Shown piece by piece: positions 23,715 through 34,842 of a DNA stretch of 64,000 nucleotides. Location of the stretch: NCBI GenBank assembly GCA_964017065.1, contig OZ024792.1:2227754-2291753 (forward strand), read 5' to 3'. Numbering within the stretch: the first letter of the stretch is position 1; each line of letters begins with the position of its first letter. The position numbers and the translations under genes are program-made. The DNA is from Haliclona indistincta. Taxonomy: Eukaryota; Porifera; Demospongiae; Haplosclerida; Chalinidae. A model generated the notes under the pieces. It worked only from the letters and a program-made list of their open reading frames with translations. It was not told the origin of the DNA and did not search any database.

Positions 23715-24907
23715 CTATATGATGGGGTGCTGAACGCATGAGTGTGGGATACTGTAGGATTTTAATAAGGGGTCCTAGAATATTAATAGGATAAAAATTG
23801 TTACTCAAATGGACTGTTATAAAGACAGAATACTATCACGACATATGTAGTTGTCAGCCACCATGTGAAACAGTGTTCCTAGCTGGCAGAGCGTTTGTGT
23901 CACAGTAGATATAGTCAGTGACATATACCAGAGGTCATACAAAAGCAAGAATACAGCAAATACACCGTTACCGTGAAAGAAAATAAGAACAGCTGAAGTC
24001 ATTAGAAGACTACTAAATAGTTTATTTATTAGTTTGAATTGACTTTAGTCCAAATAAAAGCGATTATACATGTAACAACTCTTGGTAACAACTAGTCAGT
24101 CTAAGTATAACTAGTAGTAAGCAGCAAACCCTAGCGGCGGTAGACAGAAAAATATGGCTATGTCATAGCAAGAATACAGAGTTGCATGCTCCCTCGCCCA
24201 CTTTGTGAGCATGATAATGATTCAAACAGCTGTTTAATGGTTGGTATAAAGAAATAAGGACTATAGAAAACATCATGTAGATAATTCAGACATCTAGTAG
24301 TCAGATTGCGAATTTTCTTTGTGGCAACATAGCTTGTGCTCTGTTCGTTGCTTCATCACATTACAATAATTGAAGAGTGCTCGTCCTGATGTTTAACAAT
24401 GACCTCTATCCAAATCCATGATTGAACTGCCTTGTTGTATCATGCAGACACTCCAACTGTTGATAATAAAATTAATATTTTCTTGTCAGAGTGTCTTTAT
24501 TAACTAGCCACACTGGATCTAGTGTTACCTCAGCCAACTTAGATGAATATGAGCAAAAAAATGAAAAATTCTGGATCCCTTTGTTTGGTATTGGCACTGC
24601 ATGCATGCCAATACATGTGTTTCTCGCCGGATTATCCATAGTGTAGCTGCTCTGCTAGCCTAAGATGGTTTCGCATATAATTAATTGCTGCCGAGAAGCC
24701 CAGCCCCACACATGACATCAGATTGCAAGTGAGTAAATGGACAAACACTGAGGTGTGAGCAGGACCAGACAAGACATGAATTATGTAGGTGCATTTGTGA
24801 ATGACAACAAACAGTTTGTGGTAAAAAATGAATAATAATTATTGATCATGCTATTATTGTAAACAATACTAACTCAGTTAAACAGTTGCATTATAGTCAT
24901 TGTAGTG
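23715..24907. other. 3' flank of HSD17B12, left edge of the duplicated cluster
   Basis: Contains the HSD17B12 3' UTR (its TCCTAGAATATTAATAG region is conserved in the later repeat blocks), a decayed death-fold exon (separate entry, 24325-24560), and at 24780-24907 sequence matching the 3' flank of the other membrane-gene copies. Otherwise nothing seen. Confidence 0.6.
24325..24560 (-). pseudogene. Relic of the CARD-like exon
   Basis: Aligns by eye to 26840-27110: shared words include CATAGCTTGTGCT, CTGTTCGTTGCTTCATCACA, TAACAATGACCTCTATCC, CTAGCCACACTGGATCTAG and CTCAGCCAACTTAGATGAAT in the same order, with deletions and frame changes in between. No start, no splice context and no membrane exons belong to it. 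It shows that a further copy once stood directly next to HSD17B12. Confidence 0.8.
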
Positions 24908-27285
24908 CTACTCCGCCGATTTTCTTCCATAGTTGTAACCATTTGTATAGAGAAGTGCTCCAACAATTGTGAGCTGGCAGGTGGCTTGAGTTACGAGAAA
25001 TACACTTGAGTCATTAGACCAATACTTGTACAGGACAGAAATTAAATGTATTAAAATAAGTAAGATTGTAACCATCACAGCATAAGCTGATCGATGATTT
25101 AAAGTAATGAGGATTACTGATGTTATTACAAGAATATCAACTACAACCAGTAGAAAAGAAAATTCATTTTGTTGGTATGTCACATCTAAGACATAAACAA
25201 TTACAGAAATAACATTGATAATCTTCCAAGCTACTTTCATTATAGTTGCAATTGGTGGTGGATCATCAGCTAAAAATAATAACATAAGTAAACCTCCTGC
25301 ACCAAGATTTGCTAAAGAATATAAGAACTTTCCCATAGTATATCCATTAAAATCCATTATAACTTTAAGTAGAAAATATCCACAGATAAGTTCAAAAATC
25401 CCATAAACAATGAAGAGTAGAAGCTCGTCAGTATAATATGCTGCAGATGTAACAGTACATTTACTGATTCCTAAACACACACCAACAATAGTTATCAGTA
25501 TAATCATTACAAAAACCAGTGTGTTTGGTTTATTTATGAAGAAAGAAGAAAGTAAATGTATAAAGCCAAAACCAAACAATGTAAAAAGTGAATACCAGAG
25601 ATATTTTAAAAAATTATCATTTTTGTAGTAAAAACCCAATTCCATGTAAAGTGGTATCTTACACAATTCCTTGGCAAACCATTTAGTCACTGTGAGTACA
25701 TGGTATCTTGGATATTTCCTATATAAATCTGGATACGGTGCATTGAGGTCAGAGAAGGTCGTTAAACACATTAATTCATAAAATACCTGTAAAGTAAATT
25801 TATGATAAACAATGTACATGCTGTGTACTTACCAAAATGTAAAATAGACCAATGGGATAAAATGATTTTACAGATTTTGTCGTTACAATTAAAATCATCG
25901 CAAACATTGGATATGGAAGTGACTCTGCCCAGAATGCCTTACTCCATGTGCTGTTTCCCAGTACAAGAACAACATCTGATATAATGGCCACTATGAAACA
26001 AAGGTTTGCTAACTGAAACCAAACCTACAGGTTAAAACAATTGAAATTATAAGGTGCTGACATACTGAGTACTTCCTCATAACGACTATAGTGTCATTAT
26101 GAAGAAGCAGATGATTATTTTTTGCAATGAGTATTGTGCTAGTGCAGAAAAACAGAACACTGATCATGGAGAGCCAAAGTACAGTTCATTTTTTGAAGCG
26201 ACAAAGGTGAAAAATCACTTTGCTAGAGCTACATTCCAGGAGATCATTTTATAATGACAACACATACACTCAACTGTCTTACCGTGCTCTTTCAGCAGTT
26301 AAATATCGACAAAGAGATACTTTTAATGAATTTGAATGATAGTAACTACATGTATAGTGCAGTACTGATCACCATGGTACCATTATCGTGGGGATCGAAA
26401 AGGCCCAAAATTTTTGATTTAGCAAATTTCATTTTGGCATCCAGTGCCAATTACACGTAATATAACAACAGTAACAAGAACTCTACACTTCACCAAACTC
26501 CAAAATTACTGGCAAATTGCGGCAATATAGTACTCCAGCAAATGGTGTCATGTTGTCGCAAATTTCACTGTGCTACATTCATTGCTCTTAACCTATAGTT
26601 AGGGTTTGACTTACATTGTGAAGAATTCTTTCACCTAAAACACAGAATATGATCACACATGGTTATACAAATATAAACTGACTTGAATTACAAACAGGTG
26701 ATGCATTGGGTGGTTGAATTTCTAATTCTATTGCCCGAGAATCATCAGAAGTATGTTCAGCTGCTTCATGTAACATCCATTTTTGTGGTAAATTTATATC
26801 CAGTAGCCTCAATTCTTCTTCATGTGGTTTTAATAGTGAGCTCATAGCTTGTGCTAGTGGTGCTAGCTCTGTTCGTTGCTTCATCACATTACAAACTGTG
26901 AGGAGTGCTTGATCTGGGTTCTCATGGAATTTAACAATGATCTCTATCCGTCTCCATAATTGAACTGCCTTGTTATATGCAGACACTCCACCAGTTGATG
27001 ATAAATCATCTCTTGTCTGAGCGTCTAGCAGTCCTTCACTGCACAGCTCACTAGCTAGCCACACTGGATCTAGTGTTGCCTCAGCCAACTTAGATGAATA
27101 TGAACGAATGATAGCTACTGGATCTTCTCCTTCCAACAACTCTGTGTAACATGAATCACAAAAGAACCTATAAAATATGAAAGCTTACCAGTACCACCAG
27201 CAATCGGATTATCATTACTTTTTTTTGGAGCATGCGGAGCCTGATGTGGAGCGACCTGGCCAGACATAGCCGAGGAAGTAGCCAT
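24908..27285 (-). CDS. CARD-like / multi-pass membrane protein, copy 1 (intact, 548 residues)
   Basis: Five exons join in phase: 27285-27189, 27141-26683, 26634-26615 (20-base micro-exon), 26024-25833, 25786-24908. After about 45 polar residues (MATSSAMSGQVAPHQAP start) comes a helical domain of about 95 residues with LDPVWLASELCSEGLLD, STGGVSAYNKAVQLWRRIE and LTVCNVMKQRTELAPLAQAM. That spacing of leucines and the KA..L...I core fits a death-fold (CARD-like) bundle. A polar linker follows, then two helices in exon 4 (VWFQLANLCFIVAIISDVVL) and about eight in exon 5, ending YNYGRKSAE in a short polar tail. Function unknown: a membrane protein with a cytosolic death-fold module would suit recruitment of signalling partners, but this is inference. 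Its membrane part is of a subtype shared with copy 7. Confidence 0.8.
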
Positions 27286-27714
27286 CACGAACCGAGCGCG
27301 CGTCACGAACAAACCACACCCTCAATCATCTCATATCACACCCTCAAGTGTTACGTCATGGTGCAGCAGTAAGCTAGCTTTGCAGACATTAAAAAAACTT
27401 ATATGCATCAGTTTAAATAGTCAGGGGTGTTTGCATAACTGCTGTTAGAGAACTACTAGAAGCAGTTGCATCTTGATTGCATATACATATGTATGTACTA
27501 GTCTCCTGCTGATGATTAATTTATTATCAAGTTGTGAATGTTGAGACTGAAGTACCATGTAGAACCCCTAGCCAGCAACGTGCCTTTGTGGGTAATCAAT
27601 GAAGCAGATTAAACAATGAACAAGAGCTAATACTGTTAAAAAGTTACATTCAATAGCATACCATTGTGTAGTGTAAGAGTTACAGGTCAACAAAAAGAAT
27701 GCTGACTTGATCAC
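27286..27714. other. Spacer between copies 1 and 2
   Basis: About 430 bases; presumed promoter of copy 1 and 3' flank of copy 2. No gene or repeat recognised. Confidence 0.5.
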
Positions 27715-28823
27715 TTAATTAATGTTATAATTGTAGTCGACTATTTTTCTTCCATAGTTGTAGCCAACTGTGTAGAAAAATGCTCCAATAACTGTGAGCT
27801 GACAGGTGACTTGAGTAATATGAAATACAATTGAGTCACTAGACCAAGACTTGTAGAGAACAAAACTATTATATGATACAAAGAGTATGATAGTAAGTGC
27901 TATAGCATAAGCTGACCTGTCCTCTAATGCAACAAAAAATAACAAACCAATAATAAGAAAACTGAGTGCTATAAGTACAAATGATAAGTCGCTTGTATAA
28001 TACAATATGTTTATGAGATAAATAACAACTGAAATAATGCTAAAACTTTTCCAAGAAATTTTCAAGGCTTCAGTTGTCTCAACCAGCAAAGCTGTGTTAT
28101 TTAATTTTTCAATAGCTGCAACTACTGTCACACCTACTAAAATCAGAAAGAATAAATAAGAAAAGAATTTTGATAAAAGAATATCAAATGTCTGCGTAAT
28201 TCTGAATATCATGTAAGTGCTGATAATTTCAGTGAAAACAAAAGCAACTGAAAGGATTTTCGTAAATGTGGGTGACTCTGATATTAAAAAAATACATGTA
28301 ACAGTAACAGTTAGCATGATAATGATAATAACAAGCATGTTTGGTTTATTTATCAAAAAATACAGAACCAAATAACAAGGACAAACAATAAATAATAAAA
28401 AATGAGTAAATACCAGATACATGACTAGTTTAGTACATTTATGATAATAAACAACCAATTCCATATAAAGTGGAATTTTACAAACACTCTTAGCAAACCA
28501 TATCATCATTGTGAGTGAATCATACTTTGAGCCTAGTGTGTCCATTAAGATTATAAAGCACACCACTTCATAGAATATCTGCAATAAAGTAATAGTAACA
28601 TAAATACATAAATATAAACTATTTTTCTTACCAAAAAGAACCATAATCCAATGGGGAAAAAAGTTTTGACAGATTTCGTCATTCCAACTAATACAAGTGC
28701 TAATATTGAGTATGGAAAAAAATATACCAAGGAGTCTTTATTCAGTGTGCCGTTTTCCAGTGCAAGAACAACGTCAGACAAAATGGCCACTATAAAGCAA
28801 ATGTTTGCCAACTGAAAACAAAC
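27715..28823 (-). CDS. Membrane-only paralogue, copy 2 (CARD-like exons not found)
   Basis: Two exons, 28823-28632 (192 bases, same length and phase as exon 4 of the other copies) and 28578-27715 (288 codons with stop), both fully open. They encode the same about ten-helix domain: exon 4 VCFQLANICFIVAILSDVVL, exon 5 IFYEVVCFIILMDTLGS through RSAYAIALTIILFVSY to a tail YNYGRKIVDYNYNIN. No CARD-like exon, micro-exon or start exon could be found in the 300 bases upstream. Either the gene starts from an unseen exon further right, or it is a 5'-truncated copy whose reading frames are still open. The sequence is intermediate between the two membrane subtypes. Confidence 0.6.
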
Positions 28824-29136
28824 CTATAGAAAATTGCTTTAATAATTTATCACTATGTAGCACTACTATTGTATAGCGATGTCAGAAACCGTATATTTTT
28901 GAAAATATTTTCTCCGTATAAATAATTATTGATTAAGTCGATGGCACCATGTACCAGAGATAATATATACTACGTAACCGGGATAAGAAACTCTATTTAA
29001 GCGAATGAAACAACCCGCGTTATAAACGTGATACGTCACTTGACGTCTCAAAATGTCTACTTCATGTAAGCAGACGTACATCATCAGCTATTGCTGGACC
29101 TAGACGAGCTGGAAAGTGACACTGCCTGTACGTGGA

Positions 29137-29184
29137 AGCCATTCGACAACTTCTTTGTCTGGACAAAGAAGTTGTCGAATGGCT
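29137..29184. repeat. Perfect 23-bp hairpin with a 2-base loop
   Basis: 29137-29159 and 29162-29184 are exact reverse complements (AGCCATTCGACAACTTCTTT...). The loop is only TG. It lies in otherwise unremarkable intergenic sequence (28824-29349) upstream of copy 2. Confidence 0.9.
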
Positions 29185-29349
29185 AATTCGTTCGACGGCA
29201 GAAGCTAGTCGAACGTATGAGGCGATCGTATGAGCAGATGCTAGACTCCGTCAAGCGACTTAGGCGATCTGTAACTTCCAAGCTGGATAAGCCTTACCAC
29301 GAGTTCTCTGTTGGCAAAGGCTTTGAAACATGCATGTGCTAGCTTGACT

Positions 29350-29935
29350 TTAAGGGACTACACGGCGAACTATAGAAACGGCTCGATTTGCGTGCTGTTT
29401 TTTCTGCCTCACCATCTAGTACTTCACAGCGACCTTACCAACTGCTGGGCGGTCCTAGGGTGGAGCTAGAGGGCCGAGGGACCCAAATGTTTTACGACAT
29501 AGTCTTTCTTTAATTTAAAGGTAGCAACCAGGGTGGGTGGGAGGGGGGAGGGCGGGCAAGCGGAGCGGGTGAACTTTGCCTACCTCTGGCGCCACAAATG
29601 ACCTTGCTGCGTTCTTAGCTGACCTCTGTAGCTCAATTCTTGTGCAAACCACGAAACTAATTAAATATTCGCGGCCTTGTGACTGACAGACAGAACACTT
29701 TACGCAAAAACGCATGCATACGTTTGCTCACCACGAGCCATTCAGTTCACAAATCCATTTTGGTGGGCGTGGCTTGTCCGCTCATTGAATAAAATTTTAA
29801 CTCTTTCTACAGTGTTTGCTCCGCCCACAAGCAGATTTGTGAGTTTCTTTGATGATAACTGTCTTTGACCACGCTTTGTTTGCCCGAAGAAACTGAAATT
29901 TTCGTCATTCTGATGTTCGAAGTGTAGTCCCTTAA
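29350..29935. mobile_element. MITE with TTAA target duplications
   Basis: TTAA at 29350-29353 and 29932-29935 flank termini GGGACTACAC and GTGTAGTCCC; the following CGAAC is also shared in inverted orientation. About 578 bases, no coding capacity, with a G-rich stretch at 29540-29560. TTAA duplications are typical of piggyBac-type transposition. Confidence 0.75.
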
Positions 29936-30004
29936 AATTGCTACATTATTATAATTAATTATTGTAAATATATTATATATTATTATTGCTTTGAAATTGC
30001 TATA

Positions 30005-30526
30005 CTACTGAGTCACTGGGAGGGATAGGCTGTGATGGAGCTGGCTTCTGCTGAACATGTGACTTCCTTTTGAGCCCAAGTTTGCCTTTACTTCTTCCTT
30101 CCAAGACTTGCCACGCCTACAAAATGGGAGAACAATACAAATTACATGATACTTTCAGTGGGTATAGCTCTTTTAGATACTATTGCAGTTCAAATTTTAC
30201 GAAGTATAACAACATTCCAACATACACTCTACTTACCTACAGGCATATGCATACTCATACTGTAAGCTTGTAAGAGAAAACGTGTCAATACTATAGTCAC
30301 CATAGGCCACGAGAGATGGAAACAATTTGCTTTTTACTCGCCGTAAACGGCGCCTAGGAACATAAAACCTTGACTAAACAACACACCGACACATTCACAT
30401 TGAATAAGTACTGGAGCTAGCCAAGTATACCCGAACACTTCGAAGTAAACGTGTCTACAGTTTACAGGCAATACAAATAGCCGCTTACCTCGGTTGAAGA
30501 TCGGTTTCAGAATCGTGTATCTCCAT
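30005..30526 (-). CDS. Possible small two-exon gene (49 residues)
   Basis: Exon 30526-30489 starts with ATG (MEIHDSETDLQP) and ends at a strong donor (GTAAGC). Exon 30116-30005 follows a TTTTGTAG acceptor and stays in frame to a stop (SWKEEVKANLG region). The two add up to exactly 50 codons. A different frame of the second exon also looks protein-like (lysine/proline-rich), so a middle exon could be missing. Upstream sequence (30530-30700) is CpG-rich, consistent with a promoter. No family recognised. Confidence 0.35.
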
Positions 30527-31808
30527 CACCACTACGAATAAACACCACAGCGCGACTGTAACACCCTCGAGAAGTAGAAAGGAAGTCGGTGTATAGAGAC
30601 AACAGGACGCGGAAAGTTGCTACAGAGCGAGTTTCTCTGTCAAGTGTGAGTCGCCGAGCAGTTAATGAGCATAACGCGGGCTGTTTCAGACTGATGACGT
30701 CACGTAATACATTTTGATATGGTACCGTAAATGAGTTTCTTATAGCACACAGCTATCGCGTCTCCAGTGAACAACATAAACGCTGTTTGATCGTTCATAG
30801 GGCAAGTTGACATGCTAAAGCTGAATTTTGTTACTGTTTCTTTGTAAAATCATGCGTTTTAGAATGAATATCTCCATGTGCAATATCGTTGTCAATAATC
30901 GCAATACTTTTGAAAATGTACGGTCGCTTCTCTAGCAGCCACTATAGCGCTGACTTTGCCATTCCCAGGACAAGTAAACACGTTATGCCTAAATTTTAGC
31001 AAAGTTTCTTCGTGGAATCTAGTGTAATTAAAGATAAACCTGGTATATATTTTTCTCTATTGGCTTGTTTAGTTTGCATGCATCGAACGTCAAACAAATA
31101 AGCTGTTAGTTCTTCTGTTGAGGGTCACAAGGATGCTAGTAGGTATACTCTCTCAGCAGAAAAAAATTGGCTGCCTGGATCGTATGCTTAGCGCAGCAAT
31201 AGCTATTCACAAAGGAGCCATAAGTGTACGTAATTAAATGGGCGTGCCATGACGTCACGTTGATTTACACAGGAAGTTTCGGAGATTCCTAGGCCATTGT
31301 TCGCGCGATTTATTCTATGTTGCAGTAACGCAACTATGCATCATCGTATATCATTTTAAAGCTTTGAACTAGCTCTTTCACACGTACGTAGTGTTAGATT
31401 AGTTCTAGTGAAAATAAAATTTTCTCTGACATCGCTACTATTGTACATGGAGAAATGATCATCATCCCTTGGTCTGTTAAAACTTGGTTGTTTGCTTACA
31501 ACATGCACTGAATAGACCAAAATTATGCTCCGTGTACTGTTTAAAGTGGCGGTCGAGTTGTTAGCTCAATCTTTTCATAAGAGTAAGAGTAAGTATAAGT
31601 CTAGAGTATAAGAGTTAAGAGTATATATATGAGAGTCTTCATAAGAGTAAGAGAATAATACACTGTTCTTGACTTTCAGTGACGGATCGACATACTTCAA
31701 ACACTGCAGTAGTTAGTAGCGTCTTGCCCACAAACATACAGAGCGATTTTGCAATTCCAGATGTTTGTAGCAACCGTTTTTCTACTGTGTGGATGCTGAT
31801 TTGCCACC
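30527..31808. other. Intergenic, no gene recognised
   Basis: CpG-containing promoter-like sequence at the left end, then AT-rich sequence. At 31575-31655 there is a short array of TAAGAGTA-type words. Nothing coding was supported. Confidence 0.5.
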
Positions 31809-33431
31809 TTAAGGGTGCAGGCACACGCCTACGCACGAATTTTTGCTTGGTTGCTAAGGACTCATATCTCTGAAACTATGATAGTTGTCACAATAAAACA
31901 AGCGCTAGTGTAAAGGCTACTATGAGCGTAGTTTATTATGCAACACAGAACGCTAGAAGCAGTACGGCTATATAACCGCGCCGTGTAGAAAGATAACACC
32001 TTCTAGTCGATATAACTCACCGTTGAATTCGGTTTGTAGAAACTGAGTTCACACTATTATGCATCTTGGCCCAGGGCAAGACAGCAACAGAGAGCTTTTT
32101 AGATGCACAATATGCAGAGCTAAGAAAATCGATTTTTCATATCGAAGCAATAAGGTAAAGTGGCCTATTTCTGGCCACTGTTTGGCTCGTTCAGGTTTGC
32201 ACGCACCTAGCGCCAAGACGAACGAGCCACGAGCTCTTGCACTGCAGTCACTGATACTACTGGGTATACTCTTTCCGCAGGAGGAAGTTGGCGTTGAAGA
32301 TTCGATGCTTCTTGGCAGCAAGAATTAATAAAAACTAGTGACCATAAATAGCGAAAATCGGGGTTAAATTGGGTAATTCCGGTCACTTTGAAAAACGACA
32401 TTCTATGCTAACGACGAGAGTTTGGCAGCTGTTTTGCTAGAAATAGATGTGTTAAGCATCCTATAACATTCTATTATTCGCAGTAAGCAGTACTTTTGTA
32501 TAATGATTGCATTTAGCAGATGTTTATGGCACGGATTCTTGGTACAGCTATAGTTGGTCTAAATGCTAAGTGCTGTAGAGATTTCCGAAATTGTGTGCCG
32601 CGCTACGATCAGCTTTGATCGTCTCCTGCCGATTTCAAAACTGTCTGCATGATTTTATTTGTTTTCGCGACAGAGAAATTTGTAAAAGCTGTTTTGCAAT
32701 GTCACCGCCCACGTAGAGCTTGAAATGAGCTCCACCTACCATGATACAGGCATCTGCCAGCTCGAAATCGCTGAAGATAGCAGGATACTACTATGTCTGC
32801 ATTTTCATTAATGTTCAGTCTTTAGTTTAAGCTTAGTTTGCTAACGAGTTACATCTTCTTTTAAGAATTAAAATTCATAAGGCAAAGTTTCTTTTTTTTA
32901 ATTCAGCTTCGTCAAGCATACAAAGGTTCAGAGTGGCGCCGATTATACCAACAGGAAGTAGTCAGTTAGCCTCAGTCTGGCTGTGGTGGTAGAGGGATGT
33001 TGTCACTACGAAGGCAGCATATTGGCTGCTGGAGTGAAAGCCCCTTCTTTCCAGGGCGATGGGTTTTTCTGCAAAGTGACCGGAAATAGGCGGTGACCGA
33101 AATTAGACCACTTTACCCTTACTGTTTGACATGTTGTATGCGGATTATTTGAAAAATCTCTCTGTTACGGTTTAGAGCACGTGTTGTAGAAGCTATATTC
33201 CAAATTTGAATAGATTTTGATGAACACAGATCGACTTTTATCGAGTTATGTAAAAGAATCGTTTATCTAGCCGCTGGAATTTACTGCGCACGTCTAGCTG
33301 AATACGCACTTGTTACCATGATGTTATGAATAATGTTATCTGTGGTCATTGTGGGCTTGTTTATGATAACATAGCACCACCCTGTGTGCATTCCTGCATA
33401 AGTTAATGGTTGTTAGGGCCTGCACCCTTAA
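31809..33431. mobile_element. TTAA-flanked DNA element, about 1.6 kb
   Basis: TTAA at 31809-31812 and 33428-33431 flank termini GGGTGCAGGC and GCCTGCACCC. The interior has no intact transposase. It contains a second inverted-repeat element (32154-33117). Confidence 0.65.
32154..33117. mobile_element. Nested inverted-repeat element inside the 31809-33431 element
   Basis: Left end GGTAAAGTGGCCTATTTCTG and the inverse of right-end sequence near 33080-33117 (GGTAAAGTGGTCTAATTTC) match, with a further shared GGTCAC word. About 960 bases, no coding capacity. An 89-codon frame at 32059-32328 crosses its left end and is not credible. Confidence 0.55.
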
Positions 33432-33876
33432 CAAGCAAATATTGGTTTTGTACGTTTGTGGGCTAGACAGTGCTGATCACTGTAGCATTTGAAGTGCGTC
33501 GATGTGTTGCTTGAAGTCGAGATAACAGCCACAAACCCTCAGTGTATTATTCTGCCATTCTTTTATGGAGAGAACGAGCTATAATACTGCTAGAAGTTTG
33601 TATTGTACAAATTGGCTTGCCTGCATAAAAAATTTCCTGAATTTTGCAAATAACAGACTATTCACAAAAAAATTATTGTGAGTGGGAAAGTTCTGAAACA
33701 ACCACTTGTCCCACAAGTTCTGAAGTAACTCAAACACTCACTTTCGGTCTCATTGTTAAAAATATACCACTCGGGTTATGCCCTCGTGGTCTAATTTTAA
33801 CAACTCGACAGGAAGCTTGTGCGTACAAATCCACTGTTACATGAGGACCCATACATTAACTATTACCAGGAGCATC
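33432..33876. other. Spacer between two MITE-like elements
   Basis: About 445 bases; a 66-codon frame at 33644 has no support. No feature recognised. Confidence 0.5.
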
Positions 33877-34106
33877 TAAGGGGAAGGAGTGTTCAACTGC
33901 CGTATTCACTAGTAATATCAAAGTCCTAAGTCCGCCGCCATGTGCTGTTGCTACTTGGAACTTGGGCCTTTTTTGTGCAATGTGGCTCGCTATTTCCTAC
34001 CTATACATTCATCCACGCTTCATCCTGCCCGTCACCGCCTAAAACAAGCGAGCATTCAGCCAGAGCCAGGCTCCGTGATTCCCTGGTCGAACGCTCCTTC
34101 CCCTTA
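33877..34106. mobile_element. Short MITE, about 230 bases
   Basis: Inverted ends TAAGGGGAAGGAGTGTTC and GAACGCTCCTTCCCCTTA (one mismatch over 18 bases). No coding content. Confidence 0.7.
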
Positions 34107-34305
34107 TATGTTCCTGTATTACTTATAGTACAAGTACGAAAAGTTTGACACACATGTTTATGCATTAGCAGTAAGTTGACAATTTACTTCCACCGCCATT
34201 ATCTCCACCAGAAGATGACTTCAATTTATGACAACAATAGTATTACATTCCTTCCCTTTTTCTCTTAACATGCATGGAAAGGCATACAATTAGGTCTCGG
34301 CTTAC

Positions 34306-34839
34306 ATTGTGAGCAATTCTTTCACCTGAAACACAGAATAATATGATTATGATCACATTATGGTGTACTGGTTATCAACTGACTTGAATTGTAAACAGGT
34401 GGAGGAGTAGTGTGGTGTTCTAATTCTATTGGCAGAGAATCATCAGAAATATGTTCAGTTGCTTCATCTAATGTCAGTTTTTGTGGTGAATTCATATCCT
34501 GTAGCCTCAATTCTTCTTCATGTGGTTTTAATAGTGAGCTCATTGCTTGTGCTAGTGGTGCTAGCTCTGTTCGTTGCTTCATCACATTACAAACTGTGAG
34601 GAGTGCTTGATCTGGGTTCTCATGGAATTTAACAATGACCTCTATCCGACTCCATAATTCAACTGCCTTGTTGTATGCAGACACTCCACCAGTTGATGAT
34701 AAATCATTTCTTGTCTGAGTTTCTAGCAGCCCTTCACTGCACAGCTCACTAGCTAGCCACACTGGATCTAGTGTTGCCTCAGCCAACTTAGATGAATATG
34801 AACGAATGATAGCTACTGGATCTTCTCCTTCCAACAACT
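34306..34839 (-). pseudogene. CARD-like exon pair without start or membrane exons, copy 3
   Basis: Exon 2 equivalent 34839-34384 (152 codons, open and intact) and the 20-base micro-exon 34325-34306, with correct splice sites. The domain is nearly identical to copy 1 (ASELCSEGLLETQTRND...). Directly upstream of the exon 2 acceptor the sequence switches abruptly to the duplicated block at 34843, so the start exon is gone. Downstream of the micro-exon no membrane exon exists before the MITE at 34106. Best read as a truncated duplicate. Confidence 0.8.
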
Positions 34840-34842
34840 CTG

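Noticed and set aside
32059..32328. 89-codon frame with a CxxC pair
   Set aside because: It crosses the boundary of two nested transposable elements and has no splice or homology support.
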